From: Arcobacter sp.
GTDB lineage: Bacteria > Campylobacterota > Campylobacteria > Campylobacterales > Arcobacteraceae
Reading direction: 5' to 3'
DNA: 14,204 bases
NCBI GenBank assembly: GCA_030635995.1
Contig: DAOVXU010000018.1
Coordinates: 1 to 14,204 of the forward strand
The notes below the pieces were generated by a model. The model ran no database searches and had not been told where the DNA came from. It saw only the letters and a program-made list of their open reading frames with translations. The position numbers were made by a program, and so were the translations under genes. The first letter of the stretch is position 1. Each line of letters begins with the position of its first letter. This document shows positions 1-6,952 of the stretch, in pieces.

Positions 1-1401
1 AAGATACAAATCCCTAAACTTATCATTTTGTTCTGGGTCAAGTAGTTCAAGCATCACAGCAGTTGGATCGCCTCTATGACTTTGTCCAACTTTATCTATC
101 TCATCAAGTACAATTACAGGATTCATTTTACCTGCCGTTACCATTCCAGATACAAGTCGTCCAGGCATTGCTCCTACATAAGTTCGTCTATGTCCTCTTA
201 ACTCATTTACATCTTCTAGTCCACCTAAAGCAATCCTAACTAACGGTCTTTTAAGAGCAGAAGCAATAGAGTTTGCCAATGATGTTTTACCAACTCCAGG
301 AGGTCCTACAAAACATAAAACAGTTGAGTTTGTAGAAGACTCTTCAATCTTTCTTTTTATAAGATGTTGTTTCACAGCAAAATATTCAGAAATACGCTCT
401 TTTGGTTCCTCTAAAGAGTAATGATCCTCATTTAGTTGATTTTCGACATCTTGCACATTTATATCTTCATCAGAGTATTGACCAAAAGGTATCTCTAAAA
501 CTTGCTCAATATAAGTTTGAAGCATAGAGGCATCACCACTTTCTGGGTGCATACGACTTAATTTATCAATCTGTTTAGACACCTCTTTAAAAGCAATCTT
601 ATTCATATAAGGCTTTATTGCATCAAGCTGTTTTCTAAATTCAGCTATCTCCTCCTCTTTATTGTTATCGCCTAGCTCTTTTTGGATAGTTTTAAGTTGC
701 TCTTTTAAAAAATAATCTTTATTTGTTTTTTCAATTTTTTTATTTACTTTTTTATTTATTTCACTTTTTAATTTTATCGATTCTATCTCTTTTTTTATAA
801 ATTCAATAATATGATACAATCTTTTTGGAACACTTGATTCTCTTAAAAGTTCATAGGATTCCTCTTTAGATAGTTGTAGTACTGAAGATATAAGATCAGC
901 TATCCTATCGGGGTCATTGTTCTCCTCTATAGTTTTTATCAAATCTACAGGAAACTGCTTATTTAATTTTGATAATGTAGAGATAGTATTTCTTAAGATA
1001 TCCAATATAGCAACTATCTCTGGATGATCATAAGGTTCTATTATAAGATTGTCTATAACTGCTTGTAGCGGGTCATATGATACAACTTCTTGGATTATAA
1101 CTTTTGCTAAACCTTGAAATAATACTTTAATTTTTCCATCAGGAAGTGCAACTTTTCTCATAACATTTCCAGCTATTGCTACATTATAAAACTTTTTATT
1201 CCCTTTTTTAGAATCTTCTTCCCCATCTAAACTCATAGAAACAACTAATAATTTATTGTTATCTATTGCAAATTGTACTGCTTTTTGATTTTCATCACTC
1301 TCAATAAATAGTGGTGCAATCATAAATGGATATAAGAACATATTGTCCTCAACAATCATTGGAAGTGTATCTGGAAATGAGTCGTAATCTTTTAATTGCA
1401 T
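1..1401 (-). CDS. lon: Lon ATP-dependent protease, N-terminal part (cut by window edge)
   Basis: Lon is a cytoplasmic AAA+ serine protease that degrades misfolded and regulatory proteins. I translated this frame by eye. The first 467 codons are open from the ATG at 1399-1401 to the left edge. The N-terminal LON substrate-binding domain begins with a stretch containing FLYPFMIAPLF, which resembles epsilonproteobacterial Lon. A lysine/glutamate-rich coiled-coil region follows at about residues 225-320. The AAA+ module then shows Walker A GPPGVGKT (366-373) and Walker B VIVLDEIDK with D433-E434. The frame leaves the window within PEQNDKFRDLYL, a conserved Lon segment. The rest of the AAA+ module and the Ser-Lys protease domain lie outside, so activity cannot be judged. 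AAGAGG lies upstream of the start, and bamD ends 25 nt before it on the same strand, suggesting co-transcription. Confidence 0.97.
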   Translation of the reverse strand, partial: MQLKDYDSFPDTLPMIVEDNMFLYPFMIAPLFIESDENQKAVQFAIDNNKLLVVSMSLDGEEDSKKGNKKFYNVAIAGNVMRKVALPDGKIKVLFQGLAKVIIQEVVSYDPLQAVIDNLIIEPYDHPEIVAILDILRNTISTLSKLNKQFPVDLIKTIEENNDPDRIADLISSVLQLSKEESYELLRESSVPKRLYHIIEFIKKEIESIKLKSEINKKVNKKIEKTNKDYFLKEQLKTIQKELGDNNKEEEIAEFRKQLDAIKPYMNKIAFKEVSKQIDKLSRMHPESGDASMLQTYIEQVLEIPFGQYSDEDINVQDVENQLNEDHYSLEEPKERISEYFAVKQHLIKRKIEESSTNSTVLCFVGPPGVGKTSLANSIASALKRPLVRIALGGLEDVNELRGHRRTYVGAMPGRLVSGMVTAGKMNPVIVLDEIDKVGQSHRGDPTAVMLELLDPEQNDKFRDLYL

Positions 1402-1426
1402 ATATTAATACCTCTTAATAATCTTT

Positions 1427-2062
1427 TTATTCAAACATAGCTCTGTACCAAGGTACATTTACAGGTTTTATATTCTTAATATCTTCACAACTTTTTTTTG
1501 CTTTATTTTCATAAACTAATGCTGCTTTTGGTTTATCTATCCGTTTGTATAAAGATGCTATCTCAACATTTAATGTAGCTTTAGCCATATAAAGCCTACT
1601 TTGTATTGTTTTAACTAAATGGATATAAGAAGAATTTGGATATTTTTTAACAAATTTATTAATATCTTCTAAAGTATCATCTATAAGTTTTTGTTCTCTA
1701 AACTGTTGTTTAAAAGCTAAAAATTTAGATTTGATTTTTAAATATCTTACATAATCTTGTTTTTTATCATCTTCAAACATCTTAATAAATTCATTAAAAT
1801 AATAAATTGCTAATTGATACTCTTCATCATCCATATGAGTTGTAGCTATCACCATAAGTGCAGAGGGTAAAAGTGGCGATTTTCTATGTTCTGATTCTAG
1901 TGAAGTATATGTATCGTCTGCTTTATCGAGCTGATATAAAGATATCTCTTTTAACATTTTATTATACCAATAAAGTGCAGGTTTATTATACTCTTCATCT
2001 TGCTTTGAAGAACAAGCTATAAATATAAATATAGTACTTATTAAAAGTAATAGGTTTTTCAT
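1427..2062 (-). CDS. bamD: Outer membrane assembly lipoprotein BamD
   Basis: BamD is the essential lipoprotein of the BAM complex, which inserts beta-barrel proteins into the outer membrane. The 211-residue product begins with a short basic n-region and a hydrophobic stretch ending in the lipobox FIAC, so Cys17 would be acylated after signal peptidase II cleavage. The rest is helical with TPR-like repeats. Segments such as SALMVIATTHMDDEEYQLA (about 67-85) and the YPNSSY turn (141-146) are typical of BamD/YfiO. It is shorter than the E. coli protein (about 245 aa). The ATG is preceded by AAGGA. The gene sits directly upstream of lon, a pairing I also recall from Campylobacter. A palindromic element lies just upstream, and a weak -10-like TAAAAT (2082-2087) could serve a local promoter. 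A generic TPR lipoprotein is the main alternative. Confidence 0.85.
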   Translation of the reverse strand: MKNLLLLISTIFIFIACSSKQDEEYNKPALYWYNKMLKEISLYQLDKADDTYTSLESEHRKSPLLPSALMVIATTHMDDEEYQLAIYYFNEFIKMFEDDKKQDYVRYLKIKSKFLAFKQQFREQKLIDDTLEDINKFVKKYPNSSYIHLVKTIQSRLYMAKATLNVEIASLYKRIDKPKAALVYENKAKKSCEDIKNIKPVNVPWYRAMFE

Positions 2063-2083
2063 TATTTTCCTTGGTTTTTCTAT

Positions 2084-2182
2084 TTTAAATATTTAGACGA
2101 ATAACATCTGCAGCGAAAGGGTCAAAAAATTTTAATTTTTTGGGGTACCCATCGTGAAGCCGTTTGAGTTTAGATATTTAAA
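2084..2182. repeat. Compound palindromic intergenic element upstream of bamD
   Basis: The outer arms 2084-2098 and 2168-2182 are inverted repeats matching at 13 of 15 positions, with TTTAAATAT as the uninterrupted part. Inside lies a perfect 9-bp hairpin, CAAAAAATT (2123-2131) against AATTTTTTG (2134-2142). It is flanked by GGGT (2119-2122) and ACCC (2147-2150), which can extend the stem past a 4-nt bulge. GGGTACCC (2143-2150) is itself an 8-bp palindrome. The sequence between hairpin and arms is less AT-rich than the surroundings. This organisation resembles a small non-coding mobile or REP-like repeat, or a structured RNA. No second copy is present in the window, so repeat status is inference. 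Confidence 0.45.
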
Positions 2183-2183
2183 T

Positions 2184-2221
2184 AGAGATATGAATTTTAT
2201 CTAATTTAATTTAATATCTCT
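2184..2221 (-). terminator. Weak candidate terminator after the YwbE-family gene
   Basis: AGAGATAT (2184-2191) pairs perfectly with ATATCTCT (2214-2221), an 8-bp stem with a 22-nt loop. On the minus strand the hairpin overlaps the last codons and stop of the YwbE-family gene and is followed by the AT-rich ATTTAAATAT. The loop is long and there is no clean U-tract, so this may be chance in AT-rich DNA. Confidence 0.25.
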
Positions 2222-2409
2222 TGAACTCTACCAACAGAACCACATACTAATCTAACTTTAATACCATGTGGATGTGTAGGAGAATTTGTAAGTAAATTTT
2301 TAACAACACCTTGTGTTAATTTTCCACTTCTTTGGTCTTGTTTTAACACAATATTTACTTTTGCACCTATCTTTACATCAAACCTTTTTTTAGGGTCTTT
2401 AGTTAGCAT
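2206..2409 (-). CDS. ywbE: YwbE family protein (DUF2196)
   Basis: This 67-residue protein has the whole signature of the small YwbE family: VNIVLKQDQRSGKLTQGVV (18-36), LLTNSPTHPHGIKVRL (39-54) and GRVQEIL near the end. The family is widespread in bacteria and fungi. To my knowledge its biochemical function is unknown, and the compact beta-rich, basic sequence is only suggestive of nucleic-acid contact. The length is normal for the family. Its ATG lies inside the end of the upstream 165-codon gene (11-nt overlap, different frame), so the two are very probably translationally coupled. The Shine-Dalgarno is weak (GAG within GAGATAAAAG), consistent with coupling. The name ywbE follows B. subtilis usage. 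Confidence 0.85.
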   Translation of the reverse strand: MLTKDPKKRFDVKIGAKVNIVLKQDQRSGKLTQGVVKNLLTNSPTHPHGIKVRLVCGSVGRVQEILN

Positions 2410-2896
2410 CTTTTATCTCATAGTTTAAAGCTTCTTTTGCAAATTCAATATTGTAAAAAAATAATATTTTAAAGATTAAAGACATTTTTGTTTTCTTAGG
2501 CTCAGTAGTATCTAAAATAGGAAAAGAAAATCCACCACACTCTTCATCTTTAGGATTAATTGTAACTGTAATAGGCTTAAGTATCTTCATCATATTCATA
2601 GTAATTTTATACTCTTTAGGCTTAAGACCATTTATCATATCACCATCTTTTTCCTCTTTTCTCATAGCATCAAAAAGTGTAGTTAATGTATCTTTAAATA
2701 TCGACTTACCCCAATTTAAAGTACCTTGAGCATAATGAAAAATTGCAGTTTTATTTAAAAGTGCATTTGGTCTAGCATCTCTTATATCTTCTATCATTGT
2801 TAAAAAAGGGTTAATCCCACCAACTGCTACTGCATAATTATTTAATTCTTTACTTATCTGTTCTTTTTGTTCATCTGTTAAATTTTTATATATCAT
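2399..2896 (-). CDS. Hypothetical protein, 165 aa, overlapping ywbE
   Basis: I do not recognise this protein. It looks soluble: no signal peptide and no clear membrane segment. The N-terminal half is mixed helical (a GGINPFLTMIEDIRDARPNA stretch, about 26-45). The middle has charged sequence (EEKDGD, about 81-86), then KITMNMMKILKPITVTINP (about 97-115). A short loop with a single cysteine in EECGG follows. The C-terminus has an aromatic-rich helix (LIFKILFFYNIEFAKEAL). It is a real gene by its clean ATG, AAAGG Shine-Dalgarno and extended -10 promoter 28 nt upstream. It also shows typical codon use and an 11-nt overlap with the YwbE-family gene, which suggests linked roles. I infer no function. 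Confidence 0.75.
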   Translation of the reverse strand: MIYKNLTDEQKEQISKELNNYAVAVGGINPFLTMIEDIRDARPNALLNKTAIFHYAQGTLNWGKSIFKDTLTTLFDAMRKEEKDGDMINGLKPKEYKITMNMMKILKPITVTINPKDEECGGFSFPILDTTEPKKTKMSLIFKILFFYNIEFAKEALNYEIKDAN

Positions 2897-2924
2897 TTGT
2901 TATACCTTTATTTTATTATTCGCG

Positions 2925-2933
2925 ATTATACCA
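2925..2933 (-). promoter_or_regulatory. Extended -10 promoter for the 165-aa/YwbE pair
   Basis: Read on the minus strand this is TGGTATAAT, a perfect TATAAT with the TGn extension. Upstream lies a long A/T-only stretch (about 2939-2985). Campylobacterota sigma-70 promoters typically lack a conserved -35 box and use AT-rich upstream DNA, so this fits. The predicted start near 2918 gives a leader of about 22 nt containing AAAGG. It makes the pair a transcription unit separate from the methyltransferase upstream. Confidence 0.65.
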
Positions 2934-2983
2934 CAAATAAAAAAAACTTCAAAATATTATAAAAATTAAAAATATTAAAATTA

Positions 2984-3850
2984 TTATTTCCGTATAGAAG
3001 TAGCAGTTAAAAATATATAATCTTTTCCTGTAATTGTAACTCTAAATCTCTTTTGTTGTAGATACTTTTTACAAAATACAACATCTTTAAAAACTAAAGA
3101 ACTCTCACTAAATGAGTAATTTTTTGCTTTTGCTCCATATACCATCTCTCCATCAACCCATCTACAATTTGGAAAGCCTAGTATCATAGCCCCATCTTTT
3201 TTAAGATACTTTTGTACTAAATCTTGAAAAAATATATTAAACTCAATATTGCTACTTTGTAAAGTACCAATTGTTATTATTAGATCAAATTGCCCCAAAT
3301 CTAATCTATCAAGCTCATTTATATCAACCTCAATAAAAGTTATATTTTTATCTTGAAACTTATCATTAGCCTTTTTTATAGCAGATGGGCAATAATCTAT
3401 CCCTATTAACTCTTGATTTGAAAAGTTTTTAGAGTATTTTTTTAGTATCTCAAATTCATCACCACTATTTACACCAAGATTTAAAACTCTCAATCTTTTA
3501 TCCACACTTACATTTTTCAATGCTTGTTTATAATAGTATAAAAAAGATGGTTGTTGATTTTTATCAATAGCTCCAAAAGTAGATTCTACACCATACTTCT
3601 CTTTACTATCTTTCTCTTTATGAAAAGTATCATTATTATTTAACTTTTCAAATCGCACAATAATACTCTTTTCATCTTCAATAATTGGATTTAACATCTT
3701 ACAATAATATATCTGAGCAATATCAACTAAAGCTTTATAATCTGGATTTTGAATTTTAAATTCTAATATCTCTTTTGATTTTAAAGTTTCTATCTTCTGC
3801 TCTAAAACTTCTAAAATATTATATAAATCTTTACTTTTAAAATCTATCAT
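2984..3850 (-). CDS. Class I SAM-dependent methyltransferase, substrate unknown
   Basis: This 288-residue protein has a C-terminal Rossmann methyltransferase domain. Motif I is RVLNLGVNSGDEF (121-133). The acidic end of strand 2 is IGIDYCPSAIKKA (149-161, D152). An acidic motif follows strand 3 (FIEVDINELD, 172-181), and the motif IV region is FDLIITIGTLQSS (188-200). Motif I lacks the usual acidic residue and GxGxG pattern, having L-G-V-N-S-G instead. The N-terminal 110 residues are helical and match no domain I know. The C-terminus adds a basic beta segment (QQKRFRVTITGKDYIFLTAT). The ATG lies 8 nt after the MFS stop, so the two genes are almost certainly co-transcribed. The partner may be an exported or imported methylated compound, but that is inference. 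Confidence 0.8.
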   Translation of the reverse strand: MIDFKSKDLYNILEVLEQKIETLKSKEILEFKIQNPDYKALVDIAQIYYCKMLNPIIEDEKSIIVRFEKLNNNDTFHKEKDSKEKYGVESTFGAIDKNQQPSFLYYYKQALKNVSVDKRLRVLNLGVNSGDEFEILKKYSKNFSNQELIGIDYCPSAIKKANDKFQDKNITFIEVDINELDRLDLGQFDLIITIGTLQSSNIEFNIFFQDLVQKYLKKDGAMILGFPNCRWVDGEMVYGAKAKNYSFSESSLVFKDVVFCKKYLQQKRFRVTITGKDYIFLTATSIRK

Positions 3851-3858
3851 TATTCATT

Positions 3859-5076
3859 TTAAATGGTAGCTTCATCTTTTAATTTTAAAGAAGCTATTAA
3901 AGATATTACTAGAAGTATAATTGTAAAACTATATAAAAAAGTAAAACTAGAAATTGATAATATCACACCACCTAAAATAGAAAAGAATATTCCAAAAGAG
4001 GTTATATTTGTTTGTAAAGCACTATAAACTGGTCTTTTTTCTTCTGGTGCAAGTATCAATATCAAATTGCCAGATGCTATTCTATTTCCATCTGTTGCAG
4101 CACCAACTAAAAAGAATATAAACATATACATATATAAACTACTTGCAATAAATGCCAATGAAATTGCAACTATAAAAATAATTATTGTAATATGAGTAAT
4201 AAGCTTATTTAAACCTCTAAAACTAAGTTTTCCCCAAATAATATTACTAAACATTGCTCCAACCATTTGAGATGTTATAAGCATCCCTATTGCTGTACCA
4301 TCTAAATCTATATTTTCAGAAGCATCAAGGATAATAAAAGGGAGTGCAAAAAGATATGAATATGCAAAAAGAAATGTAAAAACTTGAACTTGTAGATCTT
4401 TATCAACTTTTAATATCTGAAGTGCATTTTTTAAAAACAACTTAAATGATTTCTCTTTTTGTGTAACATTTAATTTAATAGGTTCTTCGATACTCCCAAA
4501 AGCAAAATACCCAAAGCCCATTAAAATAGTACTAACTAAAAATAAAATACCATAAGAAAATGGTGCTTCTTGAGTTTGTAAAATATACCCTGCCCCTGCT
4601 CCACTTATAATTGAGGCAAAAGCCGCAAAAAATTGCCTTGTAGCCATAGTTTTACCACGAAACTTATGAGTAAATACTTTTGCTATTATCTCTCTAAAAT
4701 AGATAGCACCAAATCCAGCAGAAAATGAAAATACAAAAAGCCCAAAACCTATACAAAACAGTGTAAGATTTGGATAATCATCACCAATAAATATAATAGA
4801 CAAACCTATAAAAAACCAAGCAAGAAATCTACTTAAAAATACTCGTCTTAAATACTTTAACATATAAGGATAACTTTGAGCATGAAATGCAGCATAAAGC
4901 TGAACCATAATAGCACCACCTCTTAAAAGTGCAGAATAAAATCCAATCAAAATAGCCCCACCACCAAAATGGCTCACAATAAGTGGCAAAATAGTATGAG
5001 GTTCGGCAATAGTTGTCCCAATAGAGAGGAAAAATCCGTGTAGTACATTCTTAATATGATTTAATTTTTTATCCAT
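3859..5076 (-). CDS. Major facilitator superfamily transporter
   Basis: This 405-residue integral membrane protein has about 12 hydrophobic segments in two halves, split by a charged cytoplasmic loop near 196-220 (a KLNVTQKEKSFKLF stretch). The motif HKFRGKTMATRQ (about 137-148) has the arginine-glycine-lysine pattern of a cytoplasmic loop in this superfamily, and EEKRPVYSALQTN in the C-terminal half looks like its counterpart. The N-terminal half is unusually glycine-rich (SHFGGGAILIG, ALLRGGAIM). Substrate and direction of transport cannot be read from sequence. The ATG has no obvious Shine-Dalgarno. The gene is divergent from msrA across 88 bp and is followed within 8 nt by the methyltransferase, making a two-gene unit. 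Confidence 0.85.
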   Translation of the reverse strand: MDKKLNHIKNVLHGFFLSIGTTIAEPHTILPLIVSHFGGGAILIGFYSALLRGGAIMVQLYAAFHAQSYPYMLKYLRRVFLSRFLAWFFIGLSIIFIGDDYPNLTLFCIGFGLFVFSFSAGFGAIYFREIIAKVFTHKFRGKTMATRQFFAAFASIISGAGAGYILQTQEAPFSYGILFLVSTILMGFGYFAFGSIEEPIKLNVTQKEKSFKLFLKNALQILKVDKDLQVQVFTFLFAYSYLFALPFIILDASENIDLDGTAIGMLITSQMVGAMFSNIIWGKLSFRGLNKLITHITIIIFIVAISLAFIASSLYMYMFIFFLVGAATDGNRIASGNLILILAPEEKRPVYSALQTNITSFGIFFSILGGVILSISSFTFLYSFTIILLVISLIASLKLKDEATI

Positions 5077-5123
5077 AATGGAACTATACCAAAAAAGTTC
5101 TAATATCCTTGTAAGACTTTTTT

Positions 5124-5131
5124 ACTATACT
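5124..5131. promoter_or_regulatory. Overlapping divergent -10 boxes between MFS gene and msrA
   Basis: The octamer ACTATACT holds TATACT on the plus strand (5126-5131), placed to start an msrA transcript near 5138. It also holds TATAGT on the minus strand (5124-5129), placed to start an MFS transcript near 5117. A second minus-strand TATAGT lies at 5083-5088, only 6 nt from the MFS ATG. No convincing -35 is seen for any of them. Short motifs in AT-rich DNA carry modest weight. Confidence 0.35.
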
Positions 5132-5164
5132 TGTAAAAATAAGTTTTTAGAAAGAACAACATAA

Positions 5165-5770
5165 ATGAGAAAATTTTTTATAATATTTTTATGCTGTTTG
5201 TTTACTGTTTTAGCAATAAATACAGTGGAAAAGAAAACAACAATATTGGAGAATAAAATGCCTAATAATAAGGATTCAGAACAATTAAGTAAGGCGTATT
5301 TCGCTGGTGGGTGTTTTTGGGGTGTTGAATATCATTTTGAAAACATTGATGGTGTACAAAGTGCTATAAGTGGCTATATGGGTGGACATATGCCTTATCC
5401 AGGATATAGAGATATTTGTACAGGAACAACAGGACACCTAGAAGTTGTCCAAATAAACTACGATGACTCAATAGTTGATTTTGGAACACTTGCAAAACTA
5501 TTTTTTGAGATACACAATCCAGAACAAACAAATGGACAAGGTGGAGATATAGGCAGTCAATACCTAAGTGCTATTTTTTATAATAATGAAAAAGAAAAAA
5601 AGACAAGTAAAAATCTTATAGATATACTTGAACAAAAAGGGATGAAAATAGCAACAAAACTTATCTCTAGTCATAATACACCATTTTTTGAAGCTGAAGA
5701 TTATCATCAAGATTATTATGAAAAAACTGGTAAAAAACCATATTGTCATAGCTATATTAAGAGATTTTAA
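5165..5770 (+). CDS. msrA: Peptide methionine sulfoxide reductase MsrA with signal sequence
   Basis: MsrA reduces methionine-S-sulfoxide in oxidised proteins. The catalytic motif GGCFWG contains Cys50. Other family blocks follow: GYMGG (71-75), GHLEVVQINYD (about 95-105), an HNPEQTNGQGGDIGSQY block and YHQDYY (180-185). Cys194 in PYCH near the C-terminus is a candidate resolving cysteine. The first 20 or so residues (MRK then a hydrophobic run) look like a signal peptide or membrane anchor, implying a periplasmic enzyme. The ATG at 5165 has only a poor Shine-Dalgarno. A second in-frame ATG (codon 32, 5258) has GGAG 6 nt upstream and would yield a 170-residue cytoplasmic form, close to the usual length of the domain. 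The gene is convergent with folP. Confidence 0.95.
   Translation: MRKFFIIFLCCLFTVLAINTVEKKTTILENKMPNNKDSEQLSKAYFAGGCFWGVEYHFENIDGVQSAISGYMGGHMPYPGYRDICTGTTGHLEVVQINYDDSIVDFGTLAKLFFEIHNPEQTNGQGGDIGSQYLSAIFYNNEKEKKTSKNLIDILEQKGMKIATKLISSHNTPFFEAEDYHQDYYEKTGKKPYCHSYIKRF
5248..5260 (+). promoter_or_regulatory. Internal Shine-Dalgarno and ATG within msrA
   Basis: GGAG (5248-5251) is followed after 6 nt by an in-frame ATG at 5258-5260 (codon 32), just past the predicted signal peptide and before the catalytic domain. It is a better ribosome binding site than that of the upstream ATG. It could allow a second, signal-less MsrA, or could be the only start used. Confidence 0.45.
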
Positions 5771-5773
5771 TAT

Positions 5774-5804
5774 CTCTTAATTATTTTAAATACTATATTA
5801 AGAG
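5774..5804. terminator. Candidate bidirectional terminator between msrA and folP
   Basis: CTCTTAAT (5774-5781) pairs perfectly with ATTAAGAG (5797-5804), an 8-bp stem with a 15-nt AT-rich loop. It occupies most of the 39-bp gap between the convergent stops. U-tracts on either side are poor, so intrinsic termination would be weak. Position is the main support. Confidence 0.35.
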
Positions 5805-5809
5805 GACCT

Positions 5810-6952
5810 CTAACTTATATTATCAATCATTTCTTGAATTTTTATAGCTTGAAAATGCTCTTTTACATCATGAGATCTTATAATTGAAGCCCCTTTTCTT
5901 AACCCATCAAGATGGATAGCTAAAGTCCCCGCAAGTCTATCTTCTACTGGTGTATTAGGTACAATCATATCTATCATAGACTTTCTACTTGCCGCCAGTA
6001 GTATCTCATATCCAAAATGTTTAAAATGTTCTAAATTATTTAATAAGATAAGATTATGTTCTAATGTTTTACCAAATCCAATACCAACATCAAGGATAAT
6101 ATTTTTTATACCAAAGTCCAATGCTTTTTGAATTCTTTGTTTAAAAAACTGATCAATATCTAATATCACATCTTCATATTGAGGATTTTTTTGCATATCT
6201 TTAGGAGTTCCTTGCATATGCATTATAACTATTGTTGCATCATATTTTGCACATAGTTTAGCAATTTTATCATTTGCAAGTCCATTAATATCATTTACAA
6301 TTTTAAATCCACTTTTTAGTGCATATTTAACAACACTAGGGGTATAACTATCTATACTAAAAGTGATTTTTTTATATAATCTTTTAGCTTTTATCTCATC
6401 ACAAATAGATTTTATTCTTTTTAGTTCCTCTTTAGCACTAACTTGAATACTCCCAGGTTTTGATGAAACTGCACCTATATCAATTATATTTGCTCCATCA
6501 TAGATCATCTGATATATTTTAGAAATTGCATCTTGACTTTTAAATCTACTGCCATCATAAAAGCTATCATCGTTTGCATTTATTACACCCATAATTTTAG
6601 TTTTAAAAATATCTTTTTTTATAAAACTTTTTAACTCTTTTGCTAATAATTTTAAACCAAATGGTTGCCCTAACTCTTTTTTTGATAAAATTTCAAAGTG
6701 TTTATCACTACCAACTAAAATAGCATCTACTATTTTAGTAATATTTAAAATTGTACCTCGTGGAACTGCTAAATCAGCCCCAATAGATAAAGCATCTTGT
6801 TTTAGTATATTAGCAGCCCCTGTATGCAACTCTTTTATATATAATCTATTTATATTTGCTTTTTTAGAGATTATTTTTGCACCAGATTTTTCACAACCAA
6901 TTTTTTGAAATAATGATTCAAAATTATTTGAATTTATTTTATAAAACTTCAT
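5810..6952 (-). CDS. folP: Dihydropteroate synthase with N-terminal extension
   Basis: FolP condenses dihydropterin pyrophosphate with p-aminobenzoate in folate synthesis and is the sulfonamide target. The TIM-barrel domain starts near residue 117 with KIMGVINANDDSFYDGSRF, corresponding to the classical MGxLNxTPDSF block. Then come IIDIGAVSSKPGS (156-168), SIDSY (199-203), NDINGL (220-225) and MHMQGTP (244-250). LDVGIGFGKTLEHN (287-300), ASRKS (321-325), RLAGTLA (339-345) and the terminal IIRSHDVKEH (357-366) complete the family blocks. The 380-residue length exceeds the usual 270-290 because of about 110 N-terminal residues. I recall a long FolP in other Campylobacterota, so this is probably lineage-typical. 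Its ATG overlaps the holB stop by 4 nt (ATGA), indicating translational coupling. It is the last gene of the operon. Confidence 0.95.
   Translation of the reverse strand: MKFYKINSNNFESLFQKIGCEKSGAKIISKKANINRLYIKELHTGAANILKQDALSIGADLAVPRGTILNITKIVDAILVGSDKHFEILSKKELGQPFGLKLLAKELKSFIKKDIFKTKIMGVINANDDSFYDGSRFKSQDAISKIYQMIYDGANIIDIGAVSSKPGSIQVSAKEELKRIKSICDEIKAKRLYKKITFSIDSYTPSVVKYALKSGFKIVNDINGLANDKIAKLCAKYDATIVIMHMQGTPKDMQKNPQYEDVILDIDQFFKQRIQKALDFGIKNIILDVGIGFGKTLEHNLILLNNLEHFKHFGYEILLAASRKSMIDMIVPNTPVEDRLAGTLAIHLDGLRKGASIIRSHDVKEHFQAIKIQEMIDNIS

Noticed and set aside
2084..2182. Reading the palindromic element as a simple rho-independent terminator
   Set aside because: The T-rich part is within the stem rather than after it, and the outer inverted repeats are not explained by a terminator.
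5564..5749. 61-codon minus-strand open frame inside msrA
   Set aside because: It lies antisense to conserved MsrA sequence. The Phe/Ile/Lys-rich translation is what the complement of A-rich coding DNA gives, and no ribosome binding site was seen.
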